Origin: Treponemataceae bacterium
GTDB lineage: Bacteria > Spirochaetota > Spirochaetia > Treponematales > Treponemataceae
DNA: 16,229 bases
NCBI GenBank assembly: GCA_024402455.1
Contig: JAKSTS010000043.1
Span: 1-16,229 of the forward strand
Reading direction: 5' to 3'
Position numbers and translations under genes: made by a program. A model generated the notes under the pieces. That model did no database searches. It saw only the letters and a program-made list of their open reading frames with translations, and was not told the DNA's origin. Each line of letters opens with the position of its first letter. Position 1 is the first letter of the stretch. Below are positions 6,950-15,600 of this stretch, one piece after another.

Positions 6950-8992
6950 TTATTTTCCGGTTTTTATGTTTTTTTTAAGTTCAGCTGCAAAATCTTTCAT
7001 TTCCTGCACCTTGCCGGTTCCAGCCATTTCGCATGACAAAAGAAAAACATGTTCTGCTTTTTTTCTGTCGGTTGTGCCCGGGTCAAAAATGATTTCGTCA
7101 TAAAATGTGTAATTATCTTGGTTATAAGGCGTTGCCGTATATGGCGTGCCTTTGTTGATTTTTTGATTCCACAATGCAATTGCTTCGCGCCGGGCATCGT
7201 TGTCTGGTTTTATGTTTTCAGAAAAATGAATGTAGTGATAGTCTTCGCTTTTGCGGTTTGAATAAATTTCAACTGAACGGACTTTTTGCTTTAAGATGTT
7301 GTCTTTCAGTTCAAATGCAATGCCTAAGCCCAGCGTTGTATTTTCGTTTGTTGCAAAAATTGTTTTTGGCACATCAATTGATATAATCGGGTTTTTTATT
7401 GAAAGTGCCGAATCAGATGATGTGATGTCGAAATTATCAAACGGTGGATAAACAGAGCCGGTTTGTTTTAAGAAGCTGAGAAAATTTTTCCAGTTTTTTA
7501 TGCTTGAAACATAACGCGGATAAATGCAGTCTGCTTCAAATTCAAGTGCTTTGCCTGAAAGTGCTGTTATTGTGTCTGTGTCTGCAACAGAAAGCATTAC
7601 GAAAACACCTTCTGGCAGTGGCAGTGCATATGCAACAGCCATAGAATCTGCAAACGGAAGGTTCCAGTAATCAATGTACCATGTGCGGCCCTGCGCATCC
7701 TGATAATTGTCTTCTTTTATAGATTTTCCAAAAGACAGAATCGGAACGGCTTCGCCTGCAACTGTTCTTGAAATTTCATTAACAAGAAGAATATATTCCA
7801 TGTAATTTGCGCTGTTAAGACAAAAATCTTTGAACGAAACATCATCAGGCTTTTTTACAACTGCAAAAATTGTCTGCATCATTCCGCCGTAAATAATGCC
7901 TGCACCGTTGTCAGAGAGTTCTTCATAGATTTTTTCAGGCTGCTGAAAAACCCATTTGTTCTGGTTAGACAGACCTACAACAAGCGGAAAAACAGGAACT
8001 GTTCCGCTTGAAAGAATGTCTGAAGCGCCGGATGAAAATAAAAAACCTTGTTTGCCTCTTGCGCCAAAATGCGGCACAAGGCTTTCTGCAATTTCGTAGC
8101 GATAGCGCAAAAAACCTGTTCTGAGTGTTTTCTGCACTGTTTCAAGGCTTTTGGGCAGGGCAACGTCTGTATAAAATTTGTGGTCAAAATGTTTTTTGCC
8201 CATTGAAGGCATTTGATATGAAAAATGATAGATAACTTCGCCTGTGCCTGGCAAAATTTCAGAAATTTCACTGAAAGGAAGTGCCGTTGTAAGAGTTTCT
8301 GCGGAAGACTGCGGAACAATAATGCCTATGAGTTCGCCTTTTTGATTTACAATTGGTCCGCCTGCTGTTTTGGGCGAAGCTGCTGCTGAGAACCTGAGCC
8401 ATTTCCATTCTGCATTAACGGCTTCATCTTGTTTGGCTGTAATTATGCCTGTCCGCACAACAAGTCCGTCGCCAAGTTCATATGCTGCTGTAAAAATCTG
8501 CGTGTTTACGCCTGGGGTTGTGCCAACAGAAAGCGCATTTTTTGCTTTTGTTTTGTCAAAGCCTTCAGCTTCAAATGCAATAAAATCTCTGTTCGTTGAA
8601 AATGAAGTAACTTGAGAAATTTTATAAAGCTTTTTTGCACTGTCGCGAACATAATATGGACCATATTGTGTCTGTTCTAAAAGTTTAAAAGATGATGCTG
8701 CAGAATAAAAAAGTCCGTCTTCTGCCAGAAAAGCTGTGCCTACCGGAAGATATTTGTCGTTTCTTATTGAATCATCAATAAATTCAAATGGCAGATCATA
8801 TAAATATACAATATTTTCTTCTTTTGGCTTTGGTACAACAACTTCATAAACTGCATCTTCAATTTTTGCCTTGATGTCTTTTATGAGCTGGTCATTGTTA
8901 TTTTTGGCTGCATTTTTTGTCTGTGCAAAAGCAAAAACTGTACAGAAAAACAGAATAAAAACGGCTGATTGTTTTTGAAGCACTTTTTTCAT
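6950..8992 (-). CDS. Exported trypsin-fold (S1C-like) protein with a lost catalytic triad
   Basis: This 680-residue protein begins with a clear signal peptide (MKKVLQ, hydrophobic core, AFA before Gln24), so it is exported. Residues about 80-240 follow the layout of HtrA-like trypsin-fold proteases: VGTAFLAEDG, the His region, RDFIAFE (Asp136), a VxTGIITA strand, AGGPIVNQKGELIGI, then the end of the fold. At the His position the usual TAAHV reads SAASS (Ser100). At the Ser position the usual GNSGGP reads KTAGGP (Ala210). Only the Asp appears retained, so proteolysis is not expected. No PDZ domain is evident, and the remaining 440 residues match nothing I recognise. Start ATG 8992 has GGAG seven bases upstream. 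The start overlaps the stop of the preceding gene (8989-10260), so the two are translationally coupled. A role as a binding or scaffold protein in the periplasm or outer envelope is inference. Confidence 0.85.
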   Translation of the reverse strand: MKKVLQKQSAVFILFFCTVFAFAQTKNAAKNNNDQLIKDIKAKIEDAVYEVVVPKPKEENIVYLYDLPFEFIDDSIRNDKYLPVGTAFLAEDGLFYSAASSFKLLEQTQYGPYYVRDSAKKLYKISQVTSFSTNRDFIAFEAEGFDKTKAKNALSVGTTPGVNTQIFTAAYELGDGLVVRTGIITAKQDEAVNAEWKWLRFSAAASPKTAGGPIVNQKGELIGIIVPQSSAETLTTALPFSEISEILPGTGEVIYHFSYQMPSMGKKHFDHKFYTDVALPKSLETVQKTLRTGFLRYRYEIAESLVPHFGARGKQGFLFSSGASDILSSGTVPVFPLVVGLSNQNKWVFQQPEKIYEELSDNGAGIIYGGMMQTIFAVVKKPDDVSFKDFCLNSANYMEYILLVNEISRTVAGEAVPILSFGKSIKEDNYQDAQGRTWYIDYWNLPFADSMAVAYALPLPEGVFVMLSVADTDTITALSGKALEFEADCIYPRYVSSIKNWKNFLSFLKQTGSVYPPFDNFDITSSDSALSIKNPIISIDVPKTIFATNENTTLGLGIAFELKDNILKQKVRSVEIYSNRKSEDYHYIHFSENIKPDNDARREAIALWNQKINKGTPYTATPYNQDNYTFYDEIIFDPGTTDRKKAEHVFLLSCEMAGTGKVQEMKDFAAELKKNIKTGK

Positions 8993-10260
8993 GAACGCAC
9001 TCCGTTTAATTTTAACCAGTCTTTTATTTCCTGTGGAATTTTGAAACCTGCTTTTGCAGCAGCATCAAATGTTTCTTTTGCAAGTTTTTTATATTCTTCA
9101 TTTTTGTCGTAGCTGCTTGAAGTTCCGCAAAGTTCCATGTAAAGGCGGCCTTGCGTTTCAAGGTAATCGCTTGTTTTGCTTGCGCTTTCCGGAAGATTGC
9201 CAAGAATTTTTTGTGCAAGGTCTGGTTTTGAAACTTTTAATGCAGATTTTGCATGTGTATATTGAATCTGCTGATAAAGCTGCGAATCTTTCGGTGCATC
9301 TTTTGTAATTTCATCAAGGCTGACGCACAGATTAAGCACTTTCCTATACGATTTCTGTCGAAAACGAATAAGGACTTCCATAAAGTCAATGCATGGAACT
9401 AAAGCAAATTTCTTTTTGAGGTTCTGCACTGTTGTTAAATCTCTTGCGTCTAATGTTTTGCCGGGAGCAGATAATTTCTGCACAGATTCCCATTGTGTTC
9501 CAGTTGGACTTGGTTTATAGCACAGTTCAACAATAAAAGCTGCATTTTCCTGTTTGGCAGAACCGTTTTTTAATGGAAGGGCAGCATAATTTATTTTGCT
9601 TTTTGATAAATTATATGCCTGCTTGCCTGATTCAAATGCAGAAAGATATTTGCCCGAATATAAAGCACAAAACTGTTTTCCGACAAAATAATGTGCAAAA
9701 TAATCGTCCCAACTGGTGTAAGTTTTTGCAAGCAAATCAATTGATGGTTTTGCAGCAGTTAATGCGTCTGCTTTGTTTATGTAGCCTGCACCAACGGCAA
9801 GCCTGTAAAGTTCAATTAAGCGGCCGTTGTCCCATGCAGATAAATCTTTGATGCGCATTTTTTCTTTTTCTGTTTCAACAAAAAACAGGTCAGAAGCTTC
9901 TTCTACAGAAAGACATTTGCTTTTTATAATATCCAAAGAAGATTTATCTTTATTTGCAGCAAATAATTGCATTGATTTTTGAAATACTGCATTGTCGCCG
10001 TTTTTTTTGATGTTTTCAGCTGCTTTTTGCAAATCTTTTGGAAAAGAAACTTGAAAATTGCTTTTTAAAAGCTGAATGCATGTGCGTTGTAATTGTTTTG
10101 TTCCGCCTGTAGGGTCAAAATCTGTATGTGAAAGCTTATAAGTTTCAATTATGTTGCTTGAAAATGCACATGCGTAGCTTTCATATTCTAAAGCATTTGC
10201 AAAAAAAAGTATTTGCAGAAAGACAGAAGCTAAAAGCCAGCGCTTAACTTTTTGTTTCAT
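8989..10260 (-). CDS. Exported alpha-helical protein of unknown function
   Basis: This 423-residue protein is not one I recognise. It has a signal peptide (MKQKVKRWLL, hydrophobic core, probable cleavage after ANA near residue 23) and no lipobox, so it is probably periplasmic. The rest is lysine-rich and mostly helical. Residues about 290-400 (KVLNLCVSL, YTHAKSALKVSKPDLAQKILGNL, YLETQGRLYMEL) have the small/large alternation of TPR-like helix pairs. I cannot assign repeat boundaries with confidence. The open frame continues upstream to a TTG at 10332, but ATG 10260 is preferred because the signal peptide begins there and an extended -10 sits just before it. No Shine-Dalgarno sequence precedes it. 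Its stop overlaps the start of the pseudoprotease gene (ATGA), so the two products probably act together. Confidence 0.78.
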   Translation of the reverse strand: MKQKVKRWLLASVFLQILFFANALEYESYACAFSSNIIETYKLSHTDFDPTGGTKQLQRTCIQLLKSNFQVSFPKDLQKAAENIKKNGDNAVFQKSMQLFAANKDKSSLDIIKSKCLSVEEASDLFFVETEKEKMRIKDLSAWDNGRLIELYRLAVGAGYINKADALTAAKPSIDLLAKTYTSWDDYFAHYFVGKQFCALYSGKYLSAFESGKQAYNLSKSKINYAALPLKNGSAKQENAAFIVELCYKPSPTGTQWESVQKLSAPGKTLDARDLTTVQNLKKKFALVPCIDFMEVLIRFRQKSYRKVLNLCVSLDEITKDAPKDSQLYQQIQYTHAKSALKVSKPDLAQKILGNLPESASKTSDYLETQGRLYMELCGTSSSYDKNEEYKKLAKETFDAAAKAGFKIPQEIKDWLKLNGVRS

Positions 10261-10266
10261 AATTGC

Positions 10267-10275
10267 AGTATAACA
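10267..10275 (-). promoter_or_regulatory. Extended -10 promoter, apparently leaderless
   Basis: Read on the minus strand, TGTTATACT is an extended -10 element (TGn-TATACT). With standard spacing the transcript would start at 10260, which is the A of the chosen ATG. The -35 region (TTCCAA, 10290-10295) is poor, as is common with extended -10 promoters. No ribosome binding site is seen before the ATG. Confidence 0.45.
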
Positions 10276-10346
10276 AACACAATAATTTTTTGGAAGAAGC
10301 AAAAACTTAATGTATAAATTGTGTTTTATCAATGCTTTTAAAATTT

Positions 10347-10388
10347 AAAAAGCCGGCTTTAAAAATTAAATTTTTAGAACCAGCTTTT
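10347..10388 (-). terminator. Intrinsic terminator of the GH18 lipoprotein gene
   Basis: On the minus strand AAAAGCTGG...AAAAATT pairs with the arm containing TTTTTAAAGCCGGCTTTTT. G-U pairs are allowed and there is one mismatch, giving a long stem with a 3- to 5-base loop and a T-run. It starts 29 bases after the stop at 10417. The G-U pairs are favourable only on the minus strand, so it serves that gene and separates it from the coupled pair downstream. Confidence 0.75.
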
Positions 10389-10416
10389 AATATGAAATTT
10401 TCAGTGTGTTTTTAGC

Positions 10417-11583
10417 TTACTTAATTTTGAGCAGTTTCCAGATGTCTTTGTCTTCTTGCCCCAAACGCCAGAAAGAAACTGCTTTTACGTCTGCTTCTTC
10501 GTAAGTTTTAAGTCTTTTTGACAACGACCATGCATTGTCAAAATAAAATGTGTAAGTTACTTCTTTGCTCAGCGTAAAAGTTGGAATGCCTTCGTCAATA
10601 TAGACTCTTGTAATTTCAGTATCATCAGAAAGTTTGCCTTTTGCGTTTTCGCCTCTGAACAGTCTGTCGATGGAACTGAATTTATAAGCCCCGGCTGTGT
10701 CATCATTTGACCATGCACGTCCATAAAACGACTGGCCCATTATGAATTTTTCTTTTGGAATTGTTTTTAATGCATAGTTCATAACGTTGCTGCACCAGGC
10801 GACAGAAGCAATTGGACCTGGTGCGCTTGTGCTCCAGTGTTCGTCATATGCCATTACAACTATGCGGTCAACAATGCTTGCAATTTTTTCATAGTCATAA
10901 GCATCATGTGATAATTTTTTTGTTCTTGCAGGAATTGCTACGCTCAGCATCTGGTTTGGTTTTAGTTTTGCTTTAAGTTCCCTTAAAAATGACCAGTAAT
11001 GTTCTTTGTCGTCTGCGCTTACAAGTTCAAAATCAATTTGAAGACCGTCATAATTTGCTGATGCTTTTATAAGTGAATCAATCAATGTGTTTCTTATTTT
11101 AAATTCAGGGTCAAGACAGAAGTGGGTTAAAGCTCGTCCATTATCAATTACAACCATATGAACTCTTGTGTTTGTTGCCGGTGCTTTTGAACGTGCCGGT
11201 GCATCAACAAGTTTGCCAAAAGTTGAAAGTCCTGCACCAAAATATCCAATGTCTGTAACAGGCAGGTCTGGAGAATAAAAACGTTCTTCGCCTGCAATAA
11301 GATATCCCCAGATTTCATTAAATGAACTTGGCTGCAGTGTTTCAAGATATTCATCGCTGACAGATGCCATTGTCTTTTTTTCTGGAGATGTAACAGGGGA
11401 AACGTGTCTGCTATGCTTTTGATTTTTGTCTTCCGGCAATTCTTTATAAGGAACTCCAGAAGTTTCCATTTCATGTTCGTCAGTTTCAGATTTTGAAGAA
11501 GAACTTGAGCAGCTGAATGCAAGAAAAATTAAAGTGCTAAGACAAATAACTTTAAAACTAATGTTGAGGGTGCTTTTTTTCAT
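10417..11583 (-). CDS. GH18-family lipoprotein, YaaH/spore-lytic-enzyme-like
   Basis: This 388-residue protein has a lipoprotein signal (LAFSC, Cys25), followed by a serine-rich and charged linker to about residue 85, so it is likely anchored to a membrane. The remainder is a GH18 TIM barrel. The catalytic strand reads DGLQIDFE (residues 179-186), with Asp184 and the general acid Glu186 present. The aspartate usual at the fourth position of that motif is Gln182. MAYDEHW (Tyr246, Asp247) and the closing VSFWRLG strand fit the family. Such variants occur in the YaaH/cortical-fragment type, which cleaves amino-sugar polymers such as peptidoglycan, not only chitin. Substrate here is therefore probably peptidoglycan or a related glycan, by inference. 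The ATG has AAGGA six bases upstream. It is followed by its own terminator and preceded by 347 gene-free bases with inverted repeats. Confidence 0.85.
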   Translation of the reverse strand: MKKSTLNISFKVICLSTLIFLAFSCSSSSSKSETDEHEMETSGVPYKELPEDKNQKHSRHVSPVTSPEKKTMASVSDEYLETLQPSSFNEIWGYLIAGEERFYSPDLPVTDIGYFGAGLSTFGKLVDAPARSKAPATNTRVHMVVIDNGRALTHFCLDPEFKIRNTLIDSLIKASANYDGLQIDFELVSADDKEHYWSFLRELKAKLKPNQMLSVAIPARTKKLSHDAYDYEKIASIVDRIVVMAYDEHWSTSAPGPIASVAWCSNVMNYALKTIPKEKFIMGQSFYGRAWSNDDTAGAYKFSSIDRLFRGENAKGKLSDDTEITRVYIDEGIPTFTLSKEVTYTFYFDNAWSLSKRLKTYEEADVKAVSFWRLGQEDKDIWKLLKIK

Positions 11584-11607
11584 GTTTTTTCCTTGTAGAA
11601 GAAGAGT

Positions 11608-11625
11608 AGAACAATATTAAGTTCT
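11608..11625. promoter_or_regulatory. Small dyad near the GH18 gene start, possible operator
   Basis: AGAAC-AATATTAA-GTTCT is an inverted repeat with 5-base arms and an 8-base AT-rich centre, located 25-42 bases before the GH18 ATG. The centre holds a TAATAT-like sequence that could be a -10, so a protein bound here could block transcription. No regulator is identified. Confidence 0.3.
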
Positions 11626-11650
11626 GTTGCTAAGTTCATAAAATTAAAAC

Positions 11651-11692
11651 GCGATGTTTTAAACTGTTCTGTTTCAACGATTTAAAACTCGC
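11651..11692. repeat. Inverted repeat with 12-base arms
   Basis: GCGATGTTTTAAA (11651-11663) pairs with TTTAAAACTCGC (11681-11692) with one bulged T, around a 17-base loop. It is about 70-110 bases upstream of the GH18 start. It may be a regulator-binding site or an RNA hairpin in a long leader. No T-run follows, so it is not a typical terminator. Confidence 0.55.
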
Positions 11693-11720
11693 TGATATCT
11701 TAAAAAAAGCTGATTGCTAA

Positions 11721-11833
11721 TTTTTAGAGATATCCTTAAATATCTGTTTATGTCTTAACCTGCAAAAAAATAGGGATTATCTGCTTTTATAACATCGGAA
11801 AAAAATATCAGATATTAAAGATATCTCTAAAAA
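11721..11833. repeat. Near-perfect 25-base inverted repeat flanking a 62-base core
   Basis: The left arm (11721-11746) starts TTTTTAGAGATATC and ends ATATCTG. The right arm (11809-11833) is its reverse complement apart from one substitution and one extra base. The core (11747-11808) is AT-rich and has no open frame. Trimming the arms by one base leaves AAT on both sides (11719-11721 and 11833-11835), which could be a short target duplication. The architecture fits a miniature inverted-repeat element; a long hairpin RNA or paired operator are alternatives. Confidence 0.7.
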
Positions 11834-11889
11834 ATCTTTTTTTACGATGCTTATATTTTGTGTTTTTTTAGAAGTGGCTTGATAGATGG

Positions 11890-11920
11890 AATATGCTGCC
11901 GGCGATGCAGGCAGCATATT
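11890..11920 (-). terminator. Hairpin after the small lipoprotein gene
   Basis: AATATGCTGCC (11890-11900) and GGCAGCATATT (11910-11920) form a perfect 11-bp stem with a 9-base loop, ending 10 bases from the stop of the lipoprotein gene. The T-run on the minus strand is nearly absent, so it may act as a transcript-stabilising or processing hairpin as much as a terminator. Confidence 0.6.
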
Positions 11921-11930
11921 TTATGCAGTG

Positions 11931-12422
11931 TTATTTTACTTTTTCAAATTCGTCCAGCTGATTGCCAAAAAAGTCGAGGTTTTTGCCGTAAAAATAATTT
12001 TTTGGTCTTATAAGCTGCAGATGATATTTTTTTTCTTCATCGCCGACAAGTCCAAGCGAATAAAAATAATCTCCGGAAAAATATTTTATGACACGCCCTG
12101 CTTTATAAGTGCCTATTTCCTGACCATTTTCCCAGCGGGCGCATTTATCAAAATTAAAGACAATCTTTTTGTCGTTTGCTTTATAAGTGCCTGTCCAGAC
12201 AAGAACAGTTGTTGAGTTAAGATAACCAACTTGAATAGTTGCCTGGTGGTCAGGTTTTAGAAAAAGCTGATGAACATAATTCTGGCCTTTTTCATCAGCA
12301 TTATATAAAATCCATTCGCTGTCATATAATGGACTTTCTTTTTCATTGAAACATCCACACATCAAAAAAGAGATAAAACATATAACAATTCCAAAAAGGA
12401 ATGATTTTCTAAAAATACGCAT
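11931..12422 (-). CDS. Small beta-rich lipoprotein of unknown function
   Basis: This 163-residue protein has a lipoprotein signal peptide (MRIFRKSF, hydrophobic core, LMCGC with Cys24 as the likely lipid-bearing residue). The mature part has short alternating strands: SEWILYNADEKG, HQLFLKPDHQATIQVG, VLVWTGTYKANDKKIVFNFD. The pattern of a tryptophan-containing first strand, a middle strand and a GTYK turn resembles lipocalin-like lipoprotein domains common in gut bacteria. That is a resemblance, not an assignment. The frame extends upstream to 12467. ATG 12422 is chosen because the signal peptide begins there and a strong AAGGAGG lies four bases before it. It appears to be a single-gene unit with its own hairpin. 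Confidence 0.8.
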   Translation of the reverse strand: MRIFRKSFLFGIVICFISFLMCGCFNEKESPLYDSEWILYNADEKGQNYVHQLFLKPDHQATIQVGYLNSTTVLVWTGTYKANDKKIVFNFDKCARWENGQEIGTYKAGRVIKYFSGDYFYSLGLVGDEEKKYHLQLIRPKNYFYGKNLDFFGNQLDEFEKVK

Positions 12423-12437
12423 AAATCCTCCTTTTAT

Positions 12438-12466
12438 ATTATCATAAAAAATAGAAGAAGTGTCCA
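12438..12466 (-). promoter_or_regulatory. Probable promoter of the small lipoprotein gene
   Basis: On the minus strand TGGACA (12466-12461) and GATAAT (12443-12438) are separated by 17 bases. Transcription would begin near 12431, right at the GGAGG ribosome binding site, giving a very short leader. An overlapping TATGAT (12446-12441) is an alternative -10 with poorer spacing. Confidence 0.5.
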
Positions 12467-12589
12467 CAGAAATTTATTTATTCGTGCGACGGGTTTATAG
12501 CTCTGGCAATATGCACAAAATTGTTGATAAATTGTCTATATATAATAGAAGATTTTATATCTTTTGCTAAAAAAAATGTTTTGCAGAAA

Positions 12590-12632
12590 TAAAAAAGGCA
12601 TTTCCAAAACTTCAAAGCTTTAGAAATGCCTT
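12590..12632 (-). terminator. Intrinsic terminator of carB
   Basis: AAGGCATTTC (12595-12604) and GAAATGCCTT (12623-12632) are perfect complements. Further pairing inside the loop (AAAACTT with AAGCTTT, one mismatch) lengthens the stem. On the minus strand the stem is followed by a run of T. It lies 30 bases after the carB stop. Confidence 0.88.
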
Positions 12633-12661
12633 ATGCTTTATAAGTCAGCAGATTGAAAGCG

Positions 12662-15600
12662 TTATATGTTCTTAATCTGAGAATGATAATCCTGCAGGCT
12701 CTTTACGCCACCTTTGCCGCTGCGTGCAGTTCCAATGCCGTCAACGGCAGCTTTTGCACCAGCTAAAGTTGTGATGTAAGGAATCTTGTATTTCAAAGCA
12801 GCTTTTCTGATTGTTTCTTCATCTTTGATTACACCGCGGCGTGCACTTGGTGTGTTGATACACAGACATACTTCGCGGTTCAAGATTACATCAAGAACAT
12901 TCGGGCGTCCTTCGTTAATCTTTGAAATCTTTTCTGCATTAATGCCGTTTTCTGCAAAGAATTTTGCAGTTCCGTCTGTTGCAAGAATTTTGAAACCAAG
13001 ATAGCTGAATGCTCTGGCAATATCAAGAGACTGACCTTTAAGGTTGTCTTTATCAGAAAGACTGATTAATACTTTCTTTGTTTCGCCATTTACAGGTGCT
13101 GCCGGCAGAATTCCGCCAGAAGCTTCTTCTGCTTTGTAGAAAGCAAGCGGGAAGTTGTCTGCAAGACCTAAAACTTCGCCTGTAGAGCGCATTTCCGGTC
13201 CAAGCACAGGGTCAACATTCGGGAACTTTTCAAATGGAAAAACTGCTTCTTTTGCACCATGATGTGGAATCTGTTTTTCTTTTTGTTCAAGGTCTTTGAG
13301 TTTTTCGCCAAGCATAAGACGTGTTGCGAGGCGTGCCATCTGAGTGTTACAAACTTTTGAAACAAGCGGAACAGTGCGGCTGGCACGTGGGTTTGCTTCA
13401 ATTACAAAAACTTTGCCGTCTTCAATTGCATACTGCATGTTCATCAAACCGCATACATGAAGGCTTGCTGCAATTTTTGTTGTGTATTCTTTAATTGTGT
13501 CCAGGTTGTTCTGTGGAATTGAAACAGGTGGAATTACACAGGCTGAGTCTCCAGAGTGGATTCCTGCAAGTTCAACATGTTCCATAACGGCTGGAATATA
13601 AACTTCCTGACCGTCTGCAAGGGCATCTGCTTCGCATTCAAGTGCATTATGAAGGAAACGGTCAATAAGAAGAGGACGGTCTGGTGTAACACCAACAGCT
13701 TTTGCGACATATTCGCTGAGCATTTTTTCGTCATAAATAACTTCCATGCCGCGTCCGCCAAGAACAAACGAAGGACGAATCATAATCGGGTAACCGATTT
13801 TTGCAGCACATGCTTTTGCTTCTTCAAAGTTTGAAGCCATTCCACTTTCTGGCATTGGAATGTCAAGGTTGTCCATCATCTTGCGGAACAAATCACGGTC
13901 TTCTGCTGTGTCAATTGAATCAATTGAAGTTCCAAGAATGTTTACGCCTTCGTCAGAAAGAGAACGTGCAATATTAAGTGGTGTCTGTCCACCGAACTGA
14001 ACGATTACACCATATGGTTTTTCTTTGCGGTAAATCTGAAGAACATCTTCGAGTGTTACCGGTTCAAAGTAAAGCTTGTCAGAAGTGTCATAGTCTGTTG
14101 AAACAGTTTCTGGGTTACAGTTTACCATGATTGTTTCATAGCCTTCTGCTTTGAGTGCCATTGCTGCATGACAGCAACAGTAGTCAAATTCAATGCCCTG
14201 ACCGATTCTGTTTGGACCACCGCCAAGAATCATAATCTTTTTCTTGTTGCTTGAAACTGGCGATTTGTCTGGTGCGTTGTATGTTGAATAATAATAGTTT
14301 GTGTTTTCTTTTCCGCTTACTGGAACAGCAAGCCAGCCTTCAACACAGCCGAGTTCTTCACGGCGGTTGCGAATCTGTTTTTCTTTAATTCCAAGAAGTT
14401 TTGCAAGATATTTATCACTGAAACCGTCTTTTTTTGCCTGAACCAAAAGCTCGTCTGTTGGAAGATTTCCTGCATATTTAAGAATCTTTTCTTCAAGTTC
14501 AACGAGTTCTTTAATCTGTTCAAGAAAATACTGCTTTACATAAGTGATTTCATGCAATTTTTCAACACTTACGCCTTTGCGCAGTGCTTCGTAAATCAAA
14601 AAGTATCTTTCGCTGTTTGCAATGCGGAGCATGTCGCAGAGTTCTTCAGCAGATTTTTCGTGGAAATCTTTTGCAAAGCCAAGACCGCTTCTGCCATTTT
14701 CAAGGCCGCGGATTGCTTTCTGGAAAGTTTCCTTGAAAGTTTTGCCGATGGCCATAACTTCGCCTACGGCCTTCATCTGTGTTCCAAGAGAATCTTCGAT
14801 TCCACGGAATTTTTCAAAAGCCCAGCGTGCAAATTTGAGAACTATATAATCTCCGTCCGGGCATCCGCCTGGAGTATATTTTTCAAGCGAACCGTCTCTC
14901 CAGTATGGAATCTGGTCGAGAGTCATGCCGCTTGCAAGTTTTGCAGAAACAAGTGCGATTGGAAAACCTGTTGCTTTTGAAGCAAGGGCAGAAGAACGTG
15001 AAGTTCTCGGGTTGATTTCGATGATTACAACACGACCTGTTTTTGGGTTGTGTGCAAACTGAACGTTTGTGCCGCCGATAACACCGATTTCTTCAACAAT
15101 GCGGAATGCATCTTTCTTTAAGCGCTCTTCGAGTTCTTTGCTGATTGTAAGGAAAGGTGCGGCGCAGAAAGAGTCGCCGGTGTGAACACCAACTGCATCA
15201 ATGTTTTCGATGAAACAAACAGAAATCATCTGATTTTTTGCATCTCTAACAACTTCAACTTCGAGTTCTTCCCAGCCGAGAATTGACTCTTCAATGAGGC
15301 ACTGATGTGTCATTGAAAGTTCAAGACCGTTTGTAACAATGTTTTTGAGTTCTTCAACGTTATAGCAGAAACCGCCACCTGCGCCACCCATTGTATAAGC
15401 CGGGCGGACAACTACCGGATAACCGATTTCGTTTACGATTTTTTCTGCTTCTTCGAATGTATGTGCAATTCCGCTTCTTGGTGTATCAATGCCGATTTTC
15501 TTCATTGTTTCTTTGAAAATCTCGCGGTCTTCACCTTTTTGAATTGCTTCAAGGTTTACACCAATAACTTCAACTTTATATTTATCAAGAATGCCTTTTT

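Larger units (their letters stand above)
11584..11930. other. Gene-free stretch upstream of the GH18 lipoprotein gene
   Basis: No credible open frame is present on either strand in these 347 AT-rich bases. From the GH18 gene outward they contain a small dyad (11608-11625), a longer palindrome (11651-11692), a 113-base inverted-repeat element (11721-11833) and the hairpin after the small lipoprotein gene (11890-11920). The GH18 promoter must lie here, but I could not pick a clear -35/-10 pair. Confidence 0.7.

Noticed and set aside
6896..7386. Short plus-strand open frames overlapping the end of the pseudoprotease gene
   Set aside because: They are antisense to the coding frame with no supporting start site, and their cysteine- and phenylalanine-rich composition is typical of shadow frames.
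10261..10332. N-terminal extension of the exported helical protein to a TTG at 10332
   Set aside because: It would put about 24 residues before a standard signal peptide and run through the predicted promoter.
11656..11688. A 33-base sequence starting GTTTTA and ending TAAAAC, like a type II CRISPR repeat
   Set aside because: Only one copy is present, there are no spacers or second repeat, no cas genes are nearby, and the likeness is explained by an AT-rich inverted repeat.
14552..14980. 142-codon open frame on the plus strand within carB
   Set aside because: It is antisense to strongly conserved carB sequence and has no recognisable domain; it is a shadow frame.
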